The notes: generated by a model from the letters alone, not told the origin. A DNA stretch of 6,241 bases from Methanocorpusculum sp. (GCA_029987315.1 DALTVZ010000065.1:1-6241), one strand, 5' to 3'; positions 1 through 5,705 are shown, numbered from the stretch's first letter. Made by a program: numbers and translations.

Positions 1-24
1 CATTCTTGCTGGTTTTCGTACCAT
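1..24 (-). CDS. rpl10e: Ribosomal protein L10e, first 8 codons only (partial)
   Basis: Reading leftward from an ATG at 22-24, the sequence encodes MVRKPARM and then leaves the window. Archaeal large-subunit protein L10e (the L16/uL16 counterpart) characteristically begins MVRKP followed by a few residues and M-Y, so the match is suggestive although only eight residues are visible. A Shine-Dalgarno sequence AGGAG (complement of 34-38) stands 9 bases before the ATG, which supports a real start. The gene lies 55 bases downstream of the ABC ATPase on the same strand. No oligo-T terminator separates them, so read-through from the transporter operon is possible, although a weak TATA-like element overlaps the ATPase stop. 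The identification rests on a very short stretch and could be wrong. Confidence 0.6.
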
Positions 25-76
25 TTTTAATAACTCCTAGCTCTCTTAAATGTGCAAATTAGGTTAGTTCGAAACC

Positions 77-84
77 ATATTAAA
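77..84 (-). promoter_or_regulatory. Possible TATA box for the L10e-like gene
   Basis: The minus strand reads TTTAATAT here, overlapping the stop codon of the ABC ATPase. A start site about 25 bases downstream would fall near 52-55 and give a leader of about 30 bases that includes the AGGAG site. The second candidate, CATTTAAGA at 44-52, would give an almost leaderless transcript. Both are weak, AT-rich matches. Confidence 0.25.
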
Positions 85-862
85 GGTTCTTATTTTCACC
101 CTCTAATTTCTCGATTTCGGTGAGAACGTCTTTCCTGAGTCTAGCAAACTCAACACCGGTCCTATCACGGGGTCTTGGTAGAGGATTTTCATATATTTTA
201 TGAATTCTTCCAGGACGAGGTGTTAAAATGACGATTTTGTCAGAAAGATAAACTGCTTCATCAACACTATGCGTAACAAACAGGATCGTCTTTTTCGTCT
301 CATCCCATATCTGGAGAAGCTCGCGTTGCATTTTATTTCGGGTCTGCGCATCGAGCGCGCCGAACGGTTCATCCATCAGCATGACTGCGGGATCGGTAGC
401 TAAAGCACGGGCCACAGCAGCCCGCTGGCGCATGCCTCCGGACAACTCAAACGGGTAGCTGTCGGCAAACCCGGCGAGGCCAACAAGCGCAAGACGTTTG
501 TTCACCTCTATCGTCCGCTGCTCTTTTGGAACACCGGTCATCTCCAGACCAAAGCCAACGTTTTCTGCAACGGTCCGCCAAGGGTACAAAGAATATTCCT
601 GAAATACCATCGTCATCTTTGGTGAAGGACCATCCACGATCTTTCCATCAATGGAGACCGTTCCGCTTGTGGGGACATCAAGACCCCCAATCATACGAAG
701 CAGGGTCGTTTTTCCGCACCCCGAAGGACCAAGCAAACAAACAAACTCTCCATCGTGGACCTCGAGATTGACATGTGAGAGAGCGGTGACATCACCTTTC
801 CGGGAAGAGAACGTCTTTGTGGCGTCCTCGACCTTTACCCATACTTTATCCCAGTTTGTCAT
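80..862 (-). CDS. ABC transporter ATP-binding protein, SsuB/TauB/NrtD type
   Basis: This 260-residue protein is the cytoplasmic ATPase that energises import through the neighbouring permease. All nucleotide-binding motifs are present and intact: Walker A GPSGCGKTT (residues 45-53), Q-loop VFQEYSLYPW with Gln88, signature LSGGMRQR (140-147), Walker B VMLMDEP (160-166) with D-loop ALD (169-171), and the switch histidine in FVTHS (His198). The Q-loop pattern with YPW and the single-domain length are typical of the nitrate/sulfonate/taurine subfamily (COG1116). Its ATG overlaps the permease stop as ATGA, indicating translational coupling. There is no C-terminal regulatory domain. The substrate cannot be read from this subunit. 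It is the last transporter gene of the operon, with no clear terminator after it. Confidence 0.95.
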   Translation of the reverse strand: MTNWDKVWVKVEDATKTFSSRKGDVTALSHVNLEVHDGEFVCLLGPSGCGKTTLLRMIGGLDVPTSGTVSIDGKIVDGPSPKMTMVFQEYSLYPWRTVAENVGFGLEMTGVPKEQRTIEVNKRLALVGLAGFADSYPFELSGGMRQRAAVARALATDPAVMLMDEPFGALDAQTRNKMQRELLQIWDETKKTILFVTHSVDEAVYLSDKIVILTPRPGRIHKIYENPLPRPRDRTGVEFARLRKDVLTEIEKLEGENKNL

Positions 863-1620
863 TTATCAAGTACCTCCCAGGCAAACTTCTTTCGCAGAAC
901 ATACTGGAAGAACTGATCCATAAAGATTCCAATGATCCCGATGGCGATCATGCCGGCGATGACCATCTGGACCTGACCCCAGTTGTACGTGTACATGATC
1001 AAATATCCAAGACCCGATACGGTCCCAGGCATCATCTCTGCTGCAACAACACTCATCCAGGCAATGCCAAATCCAACACGCAGACCATTCCATATGGCAG
1101 GGCCTGCTGCCGGAACAATGACCTTCGTAATGATCTGGCGTTCATCTGCCTGATAGATCCTGGCAGTTTCGACCCAGCTTTTCTTCACCCTCTTCACACC
1201 ATCGATTGTGTTAACAAGGATAGGAAAGATACAACCGATCACGATGATGAAAAGGATAGGGGTGAGTCCAAGACCAAACCAGGCAAGAGACAGAGGGACC
1301 CATGCCATTGGAGGTATAGGACGCAGTATCTGGATCAAACTATCAGAGAACTGTTCAAGAATGGAATACCTGCCGAGAATGATCCCTAGGGGGACTGCAA
1401 TCAGGCAAGCAATGATGAAACCAAGAGTTACCCGGTAAATACTGACCCAACTGTTTTCCAAAAGACTCCCGCAACCATAGAGGTCTGCAAACGGTGTTGC
1501 AAATACGGCAAGAACTGTTTCCACCCGCGGGAGGATGAAGGCATTGTTCATCAGGATCGCTACAACTTCCCACAAAACGAGAACGAGTGCAGGAAGTATC
1601 AGCTTAATGTACCATTTCAT
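859..1620 (-). CDS. ABC transporter permease, SsuC/TauC/NrtB type
   Basis: This 253-residue integral membrane protein forms the translocation path of the importer, presumably as a homodimer. Hydrophobic segments lie near residues 6-30, 62-83, 103-137, 177-196 and 214-235, giving about six membrane spans as usual for the family (BPD_transp_1). The cytoplasmic coupling (EAA) loop is recognisable at about 151-172, beginning ETARIYQADE and ending in the conserved I-V-P (168-170), followed by GLRVGFGIAW, a hallmark of SsuC/TauC proteins. The usual glycine of the EAA loop is Ala158. The ATG at 1620 is preceded in frame by a TGA. The nearest ribosome binding sequence (GGTGA) is about 12 bases upstream, unusually far. 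The stop overlaps the ATPase start by 4 bases. Its start is separated from the binding-protein gene by 145 bases. Confidence 0.94.
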   Translation of the reverse strand: MKWYIKLILPALVLVLWEVVAILMNNAFILPRVETVLAVFATPFADLYGCGSLLENSWVSIYRVTLGFIIACLIAVPLGIILGRYSILEQFSDSLIQILRPIPPMAWVPLSLAWFGLGLTPILFIIVIGCIFPILVNTIDGVKRVKKSWVETARIYQADERQIITKVIVPAAGPAIWNGLRVGFGIAWMSVVAAEMMPGTVSGLGYLIMYTYNWGQVQMVIAGMIAIGIIGIFMDQFFQYVLRKKFAWEVLDK

Positions 1621-1642
1621 GATCTTAGGTGTTCACCATCCT

Positions 1643-1651
1643 CTTTTATGT
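1643..1651 (-). promoter_or_regulatory. Possible internal TATA box before the permease gene
   Basis: The minus strand reads ACATAAAAG, 23-31 bases before the permease ATG. A start site at the normal archaeal spacing would fall at or next to the ATG, giving a leaderless mRNA. That would fit the poorly placed ribosome binding sequence of this gene. It lies downstream of a terminator-like structure, so the permease-ATPase pair could have its own transcription. This is an inference from a weak motif. Confidence 0.3.
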
Positions 1652-1731
1652 ATGTAGATTTTGCAGGATATCAAATGTGGTACTTGTTTTGAGCTGTGAT
1701 GGATCCTCCGCTCTATCAGAGAAGACACACG

Positions 1732-1786
1732 AAAAACACAAAAAACGCAAAAAATGTGAGTGGGTTTACGCGGATTTGACCGCGTA
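1732..1786 (-). terminator. Hairpin plus triple T tract after the binding-protein gene
   Basis: On the minus strand a perfect 7-base stem TACGCGG / CCGCGTA with a 6-base loop (1767-1786) spans the last codons and stop of the binding-protein gene. About 12 bases after it come three T runs of 6, 6 and 5 bases (1749-1754, 1740-1745, 1732-1736) separated by GCG and GTG. Archaeal RNA polymerase terminates at T-rich tracts in the non-template strand, so this is a likely full or partial terminator inside the transporter operon. A partial stop here would yield more binding protein than permease, a common stoichiometry for importers. Confidence 0.6.
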
Positions 1787-2980
1787 TTTTATACCAGCTG
1801 ATTCAAGTGCAGATTTCAGCTGAACATCCTGAATGGAGCCGAGTTGAGGATCGCCGAGAACCACATTTTTGCCTTCAGCACTGCGGGCCTTAACCCAGGC
1901 AACAAACCCATCCCAGTCGTTTGCCGGGGAGGAGAGTGAGGCTACGAGTCCGGACCCTTCAAGCATCAGAGGTGAGAGGATCTTGAGGCCCATGACGCCG
2001 GTACTCTTATCGACCGCACTGATGAAAGGCGGGGTGCCTGCAAGTGCATACTGGATTGCGTTCTGCTGGAGAAGGGTCATCAGCTGAGGCCCGCCGGTCC
2101 CTTCGATGAGCTTGACGTTGGCGATCTTCTGACCGTTGACATAGAGTTCAGCATCAGTGACCTTGCCGGTCTTTCCAGCAACAGGTTTCAGATAACAGTT
2201 ATACGTATTCTTGAAGTACTCCCAGTCCTTCAGGAGAATGAACAGAGGTGCATCATGATCGCTGGGCAGATACCCAATCGAGATGGTCGAGGCCGCCTTT
2301 GGCGTGATGAATTTCCCACTCTCGATCTGTGCTTTGGCCGAATTATACGGGCCGAAGTCGTAAAGGAGGGCTGCAGACTCTTCCTTAGATGTCGAGGCGA
2401 GTTTTGCGGTAACGAGACCAAGTTCACGCTGGGACAAGAGGAACGCTTCATTGCTATCCTTCCATGACTCGGTAACTTCGCTGGAGAACTTAATCGTTGG
2501 GATAGAGGTCTTCATCACATCGATCGAACTGACAGTGACACTTCCATAGGTCATGTTCTGACTGGAGAAAAGCCAGTCGGCAGTTAAAACCGCTGCGTTA
2601 TCTGGATTATCATTGATGTATTTGTTTCCAAGGATCATCAGGGCCGAAAGGCTTGCTGCGACATCAGGATTTTCCAGAGCTTTGGAATTGGCACCGAACA
2701 CACAGCAAGTGTGATTTGCCCACATTCCTTTCGGAGGGAGATCCTGACTGTATGAAATCACTTTTCCAATGTCACCTTCTAATGCTACGGCAACAAAAGG
2801 CTGCCAGTTGATGAACCCGTCGATCTGACCGGTAGCGAGAAGTCCAGGCATCGTTCCTGCCCCAGTATAGAGGATATCCACTGTAGCATCCTCACTTACG
2901 GGATCTGTGCATCCTGCGGTAAAAACCACCATGACACACATGACGAGTGCCACAAAAATCAGAATCAGCTTTTTCTGCAT
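1766..2980 (-). CDS. Substrate-binding lipoprotein of ABC importer, apparently circularly permuted
   Basis: This 404-residue protein should capture the substrate outside the membrane for the permease-ATPase pair. A lipoprotein signal peptide (residues 1-23: Lys-Lys, then a hydrophobic run ending F-T-A-G-C) leads to lipobox Cys24. Residues 34-207 resemble the C-terminal half of NMT1/SsuA-type binding proteins: GLLATGQIDGFINWQPF (46-62) matches the family pattern 'G-x-I/V-D-A-x-x-x-W-x-P', followed by NPDVAASLSALM and NDNPDNAA. Residues 232-404 resemble the N-terminal half: ISIGYLPSDHDAPLF (233-247), TGGPQLMTLLQQNAI (295-309), GKNVVLGDPQLGS (370-382) and the helix LKSALESAGIKY. The halves are therefore in reversed order, joined by a linker near 208-231. 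At about 380 mature residues it is also longer than the usual roughly 300. I chose the ATG at 2980 because it follows AGGT and starts the signal peptide. An in-frame TTG at 3010 would only add ten polar residues. The substrate is unknown. Confidence 0.88.
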   Translation of the reverse strand: MQKKLILIFVALVMCVMVVFTAGCTDPVSEDATVDILYTGAGTMPGLLATGQIDGFINWQPFVAVALEGDIGKVISYSQDLPPKGMWANHTCCVFGANSKALENPDVAASLSALMILGNKYINDNPDNAAVLTADWLFSSQNMTYGSVTVSSIDVMKTSIPTIKFSSEVTESWKDSNEAFLLSQRELGLVTAKLASTSKEESAALLYDFGPYNSAKAQIESGKFITPKAASTISIGYLPSDHDAPLFILLKDWEYFKNTYNCYLKPVAGKTGKVTDAELYVNGQKIANVKLIEGTGGPQLMTLLQQNAIQYALAGTPPFISAVDKSTGVMGLKILSPLMLEGSGLVASLSSPANDWDGFVAWVKARSAEGKNVVLGDPQLGSIQDVQLKSALESAGIKYAVKSA

Positions 2981-3027
2981 ATACCTATGTTGACTTATCT
3001 GATATATCAATTAATCGCAACGTAAAG

Positions 3028-3036
3028 TATAAATAT
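3028..3036 (-). promoter_or_regulatory. TATA box of the binding-protein gene
   Basis: The minus strand reads ATATTTATA, a good archaeal TATA element. A start site about 25 bases downstream would lie near 3007 and leave a leader of roughly 27 bases before the ATG at 2980. The far end of the box touches the 28-base inverted repeat, so a protein bound there would interfere with TBP/TFB. Confidence 0.55.
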
Positions 3037-3063
3037 ATATTATAAGTGGTCGCTTATAATATA
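3036..3063. promoter_or_regulatory. Perfect 11-base inverted repeat, candidate operator
   Basis: Arms TATATTATAAG (3036-3046) and CTTATAATATA (3053-3063) are exact reverse complements around a 6-base spacer TGGTCG. The repeat lies immediately upstream of the TATA box of the binding-protein gene, at the position of the BRE, and between two divergent transcription units. The arms are AT-rich, so chance is easier than for mixed sequence, but 11 of 11 matches with a non-AT centre suggests a dimeric regulator site. The right arm itself could act as a TATA box for plus-strand transcription. No regulator gene is present in the window. Confidence 0.5.
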
Positions 3064-3152
3064 CATTAACACAATATTGTATAATTAATCACAAATACCC
3101 ACGAGTTTTGCCTCCTTAAGGAAATACTTCCCGGCGCCACCAGAAAACCTTT

Positions 3153-3160
3153 CTTTTAAT
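3153..3160 (+). promoter_or_regulatory. Possible TATA box for the ketopantoate reductase-like gene
   Basis: CTTTTAAT lies about 30 bases before the ATG at 3190. Normal archaeal spacing would put the transcript start within about 10 bases of the ATG, implying an almost leaderless mRNA. That agrees with the absence of a Shine-Dalgarno sequence before this gene (the preceding bases are AATTAGAACAA). An alternative upstream element at 3053-3063 or near 3079-3090 would give a leader of 80-110 bases. Confidence 0.3.
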
Positions 3161-3189
3161 GTGGCTTAGAGACAACATAATTAGAACAA

Positions 3190-4104
3190 ATGAGGATATT
3201 GATACTTGGCGCCGGAGCTGTGGGACTCTCGATCGCCGCAAAATTATCGAAACATGCGGAGGTTTTTGCTGTATGTCGAGAAAGATGCAGTACATCTATA
3301 GAAAAAAACGGATTTTACCTGACAGGCATATGGGGTACTGAAACTTTTCGATTTCCCTGCGGCACAAATCCTCCAAAGGGCATATGGGATTATATCATTA
3401 TTTCCACCAAAGCTTCCGTGACGCGGGAGATCTGCGAGCAGTATGATTATCTTTTTGGCGAAGCTTGGATAGTAAGTCTCCAAAACGGGATAGGAAATGA
3501 AGAGATCATCGCCGAGTACACGGACCATGTACTTGGAGCAATGATCATTACCGGGTTTGAATGGAAAGCCGACAATGCAGTGTTTGTATCCGTCGATGGC
3601 GGAGAAACGGCCTTTGGCAAATTCCCAAGCGGCAAGGAGAACAAAGCAGACCTGCTCGCAGAGTTGTTTACCAAAGCAGGGATGCGAGCAAGTTCGACCG
3701 ATAATATCAGAGGTGCCATATGGTCAAAGGCACTCTACAGCTGTTCGCTCAACCCACTCAGCGCAATCATGGAATGCCCATACGGCGAACTTCTCAAAGA
3801 ATCAGTCTGGCAGATCATCACCCACATCGTTCACGAAGCATTTACGGTAGCACAGGCAGAAAATATCATACTGGTACAGAAAACTGCAGACGAATATCTT
3901 GAGTTTTTGAAAAACAATAAGATCCCTCAAACAGCGGCGCATTTCTCCTCAATGTATCAGGACATTGAGGCAGGCAAAAAAACCGAAGTGGATCACATCA
4001 ACGGAGCGATCGTAACACTGGGAAAAAAACACAGCATACCCACCCCAGTGAATGAAACGATCGTCAATCTCACGCATTTTAAGGAGGAACTAACATGCAG
4101 ATAA
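3190..4104 (+). CDS. panE: 2-dehydropantoate 2-reductase (ketopantoate reductase) family protein
   Basis: The 304-residue length and motifs fit the ApbA/PanE family, which reduces 2-dehydropantoate to pantoate with NADPH on the way to coenzyme A. The N-terminal Rossmann fold starts at once with ILGAGAVG (residues 5-12). QNGIGNEE (98-105) is the family's central motif. The C-terminal all-helical domain contains IWSKALYSCSLNPL (177-190), where Lys180 corresponds to the catalytic lysine and Asn188 to the conserved asparagine, and SSMYQDIEAGKKTEVD (253-268), where Glu266 matches the substrate-contacting acidic residue. The nucleotide-binding arginine position after strand 2 appears as CRERC (29-33), consistent with NADPH preference. 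The gene is followed by mobA with a 10-base overlap. Archaeal genomes may carry several PanE-like paralogues, so the exact substrate is an inference. Confidence 0.88.
   Translation: MRILILGAGAVGLSIAAKLSKHAEVFAVCRERCSTSIEKNGFYLTGIWGTETFRFPCGTNPPKGIWDYIIISTKASVTREICEQYDYLFGEAWIVSLQNGIGNEEIIAEYTDHVLGAMIITGFEWKADNAVFVSVDGGETAFGKFPSGKENKADLLAELFTKAGMRASSTDNIRGAIWSKALYSCSLNPLSAIMECPYGELLKESVWQIITHIVHEAFTVAQAENIILVQKTADEYLEFLKNNKIPQTAAHFSSMYQDIEAGKKTEVDHINGAIVTLGKKHSIPTPVNETIVNLTHFKEELTCR
4081..4087 (+). promoter_or_regulatory. Strong Shine-Dalgarno site for mobA inside panE
   Basis: AAGGAGG lies 7 bases before the ATG at 4095 and within the last codons of the preceding gene. It is the strongest ribosome binding site in the window and fixes the mobA start. 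The ribosome finishing panE passes directly over it, so the two genes are probably translationally linked. Confidence 0.85.
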
Positions 4105-4724
4105 AACGTTCGGCGATGATCCTTGCAGGAGGCGAGGCAAGGAGGGTAAACGGACGCGAAAAGTATTTCTTTTCCTATCGAGGATGCTCCTTCATCTCCC
4201 GACTGGTCACAACTTTCGAGATGCTCGTTGATGAGATCGTCATCGTTGCAAAGAATGAAAAGCAAACCGAACATTTTGCAGGACTGCCCGCGATCGTCAG
4301 ATGTACATGGGATAAAAAAACTGGACTAGGACCGATCGGAGGGATCTCATCAGGTCTGGACGAGATCCAGGGAGATTTGGTATTTATTTCGGCCTGCGAC
4401 ATGCCTACCATCCACAAACCGATCGTACAATATCTATTTGAAAACATCGGGGAGTATGATGCTATCATTCCTGAATGGGAAAACACCGATCTTGAACCGC
4501 TGCATGCAGTCTATCGAGTATCTGCGCTTAGAAAATATATTGCAAAAAACGAGTCACTTTCGCTACGCTACATGATCAATACACTGAACACAAAACGCGT
4601 TTCTCCAGAAACATTTCGAACATTAGATCCAATGCTCGAAAGTTTTAGAAATGTCAATACACTGGAAGAACTTCTTGCCATGGGTCCCGAAGCCGCATAT
4701 CAGGAAAAACACCCTGATACGTAA
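4095..4724 (+). CDS. mobA: Molybdenum cofactor guanylyltransferase (MobA family)
   Basis: This 209-residue protein belongs to the nucleotidyltransferases that join GMP from GTP to molybdopterin, making the guanine dinucleotide cofactor. The GTP-binding loop appears as ILAGGEARRVNGREK (9-23) with Lys23 in the conserved position. The usual Met of the R-M-G motif is Val18 here. GPIGGISSGL (79-88) and the metal-binding CDMP (101-104) follow, then EPLHAVY (134-140) and the C-terminal NVNTLEEL (186-193), all diagnostic of MobA. In methanogens this cofactor serves molybdenum or tungsten enzymes such as formylmethanofuran and formate dehydrogenases. It is the second gene of an overlapping pair after the ketopantoate reductase-like gene and ends at a T-rich terminator. 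The related enzymes CofC and other NTP transferases are less likely given the CDMP and NVNT motifs. Confidence 0.9.
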   Translation: MQIKRSAMILAGGEARRVNGREKYFFSYRGCSFISRLVTTFEMLVDEIVIVAKNEKQTEHFAGLPAIVRCTWDKKTGLGPIGGISSGLDEIQGDLVFISACDMPTIHKPIVQYLFENIGEYDAIIPEWENTDLEPLHAVYRVSALRKYIAKNESLSLRYMINTLNTKRVSPETFRTLDPMLESFRNVNTLEELLAMGPEAAYQEKHPDT

Positions 4725-4728
4725 CAAA

Positions 4729-4743
4729 TTTTTACGATTTTTT
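4729..4743 (+). terminator. T-rich terminator after mobA
   Basis: Starting four bases after the mobA stop, the plus strand has TTTTT (4729-4733) and TTTTTT (4738-4743) separated by ACGA. There is no strong hairpin, which is normal for archaeal termination. The gene faces nusA head-on across a 63-base gap, so termination here protects the opposing unit. Confidence 0.6.
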
Positions 4744-4771
4744 GAGTTGATTCACGAGATAAAACTGAACT

Positions 4772-4778
4772 AAAAAAA
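4772..4778 (-). terminator. T7 terminator after nusA
   Basis: The minus strand carries seven consecutive T residues 9 bases after the nusA stop codon at 4788-4790. Together with the plus-strand T runs at 4729-4743 it forms a convergent terminator zone. Confidence 0.55.
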
Positions 4779-4787
4779 GAGACAGAG

Positions 4788-5261
4788 TTATAACTCGTCT
4801 TCTTCTAACTCTTCTTCCTCTTCCTGTTTGAGCTCGACATTGGCGATATCAAACAGGCGGAAAGCGAGTTTCTTTGCTTTGATGATGTTTCTACCCTCTT
4901 TGCCGATTGCAAGGCCGCGGTCGGATTCGGCAACCTCGATGTAGGCAACTTCGGTATTTTCCTCTTCATCCTCTTCGAAGGCGACGGTTTGAACCTGGAC
5001 AGGAAGGAAACAGTTTCTGATAAACTGAACTTTATCCGGGTTATATTCTACTACCTCGACCTTCTTACCGAAAGCGTCAGATGCCTTCTTGATGCTGGCA
5101 CCCTTCTTTCCGATCGCAAGTCCCATCTCTCCTGGATTGATAACAAAGAGAATGCGGCCGAATTTGTCGTCGACAACACAATCTCTTGCGCCTGCACCGG
5201 TGAGATCCTCGAACTGGGCAATCATACGCATGGCGTCTTCGGAAATGACAATCTCACTCAT
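4788..5261 (-). CDS. nusA: Archaeal NusA-like transcription factor
   Basis: This 157-residue protein is the short archaeal NusA homologue, which consists of the two KH RNA-binding domains without the N-terminal polymerase-binding and S1 domains of bacterial NusA. KH1 is marked by NPGEMGLAIGKKGASIKKA (42-60) with the GxxG loop at 51-54. KH2 is marked by AESDRGLAIGKEGRNIIKA (111-129) with GxxG at 120-123. The C-terminus is strongly acidic (Gln-Glu-rich, 146-157). The family is thought to bind RNA in transcription elongation or termination. It starts 2 bases after the rpl30e stop on the same strand, the pairing usual in archaea. The ribosomal S12 gene that commonly follows is absent; the unit ends here with a T7 tract. 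Confidence 0.93.
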   Translation of the reverse strand: MSEIVISEDAMRMIAQFEDLTGAGARDCVVDDKFGRILFVINPGEMGLAIGKKGASIKKASDAFGKKVEVVEYNPDKVQFIRNCFLPVQVQTVAFEEDEEENTEVAYIEVAESDRGLAIGKEGRNIIKAKKLAFRLFDIANVELKQEEEEELEEDEL

Positions 5262-5263
5262 AA

Positions 5264-5554
5264 TTATTCACTCTTAAGGGAGAGGATATCGGATTCGCCC
5301 GCATTGACGATCGCAAGGACGCTGACCATGTGGTCTCTACCGCATTCTTTACCGAGCTGACGGGAGCTTCCCTTGAATTCATAAAGAGAGACGTTTTCGT
5401 TTTCTGCAAGAAATGCGCGAACTTTTGCCGGAGCATTTTTTGCGATGATCACGAGTTCTGCTTTGTTTTCAGCAATGATTTTCTCAACAGAGTTCTGACC
5501 AAGGATTACCTCGCCAGTTTTCATTGCTCTTCTTAAAGATAAGTTGAAATCCAT
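5264..5554 (-). CDS. rpl30e: Ribosomal protein L30e
   Basis: This 96-residue protein matches the small archaeal/eukaryotic L30e family of the large ribosomal subunit. The start MDFNLSLRRAMKTGEVILG is close to the usual archaeal N-terminus. ELVIIAKNAPAKVRAFL (33-49) and GSSRQLGKECGRDHMVSVLAI (62-82) are the conserved core of the L7Ae/L30e RNA-binding fold. The reading frame continues upstream for another 38 codons, but the ATG at 5554 has a Shine-Dalgarno GGTGA 7 bases before it and gives the family's standard length, so I chose it. It is followed by nusA after 2 bases. Members of this fold bind kink-turn RNA, which makes the structured leader worth notice. Confidence 0.93.
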   Translation of the reverse strand: MDFNLSLRRAMKTGEVILGQNSVEKIIAENKAELVIIAKNAPAKVRAFLAENENVSLYEFKGSSRQLGKECGRDHMVSVLAIVNAGESDILSLKSE

Positions 5555-5588
5555 TTTGTTTTCACCTTTTTGAGGTTCACTGCACTCT

Positions 5589-5630
5589 GGACAAGACTCA
5601 GGGAGGTGAGTCCAAACAGTATTCTTGTCC
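5589..5630 (-). promoter_or_regulatory. Structured leader of rpl30e with anti-Shine-Dalgarno sequence
   Basis: The leader contains two overlapping perfect inverted repeats. The outer pair is GGACAAGA / TCTTGTCC (5589-5596 with 5623-5630). The inner pair is GACTCA / TGAGTC (5595-5600 with 5607-5612), enclosing a 6-base loop that reads CCTCCC in the mRNA. The mRNA segment UCACCU (5609-5604) is exactly complementary to the ribosome binding region AGGUGA (5567-5562), so competing folds could hide or expose the start. This is seen in sequence; a regulatory role is inferred. Confidence 0.4.
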
Positions 5631-5695
5631 TTCCCGCAGGCTGCCGGCTTCATGTATGAGACCGACAAGTTTCTTCAGGAGTTTCCCTTGAAAAC

Positions 5696-5705
5696 TCTTT
5701 ATAGG
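5696..5705 (-). promoter_or_regulatory. TATA box for the rpl30e-nusA unit
   Basis: The minus strand reads CCTATAAAGA. Archaeal spacing would place the transcript start near 5672-5676, leaving a leader of roughly 120 bases before rpl30e. It is flanked upstream by the palindrome GGGCGCCC (5707-5714) and downstream by a 6-base inverted repeat GAGTTT / AAACTC (5679-5684 with 5692-5697). Confidence 0.5.

Noticed and set aside
817..1389. A 190-codon plus-strand open frame opposite the permease gene.
   Set aside because: It is rich in Asp, His, Arg and Thr with no recognisable domain and lies fully antisense to a well-supported membrane protein; it is a by-product of that gene's codon pattern.
2981..3010. 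In-frame TTG start extending the binding protein by ten residues.
   Set aside because: The extension places polar residues before the lipoprotein signal peptide and has no ribosome binding site; the ATG at 2980 follows AGGT and starts the signal peptide directly.
3091..3150. Possible riboswitch in the divergent region (GCCTCCTTAAGG and CCCGGCGCCACC blocks).
   Set aside because: I could not match the block pattern to any riboswitch consensus I know, and the likely panE transcript starts downstream of it.
3244..3719. Minus-strand open frames of 90-94 codons opposite panE.
   Set aside because: They lack start signals and domain motifs and are antisense to a gene with clear catalytic residues.
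5555..5668. In-frame N-terminal extension of L30e containing three Cys residues, two in CPEC.
   Set aside because: L30e proteins begin at the MDF-N position, which has its own ribosome binding site; the upstream codons coincide with leader inverted repeats. A short leader peptide cannot be excluded but is not supported.
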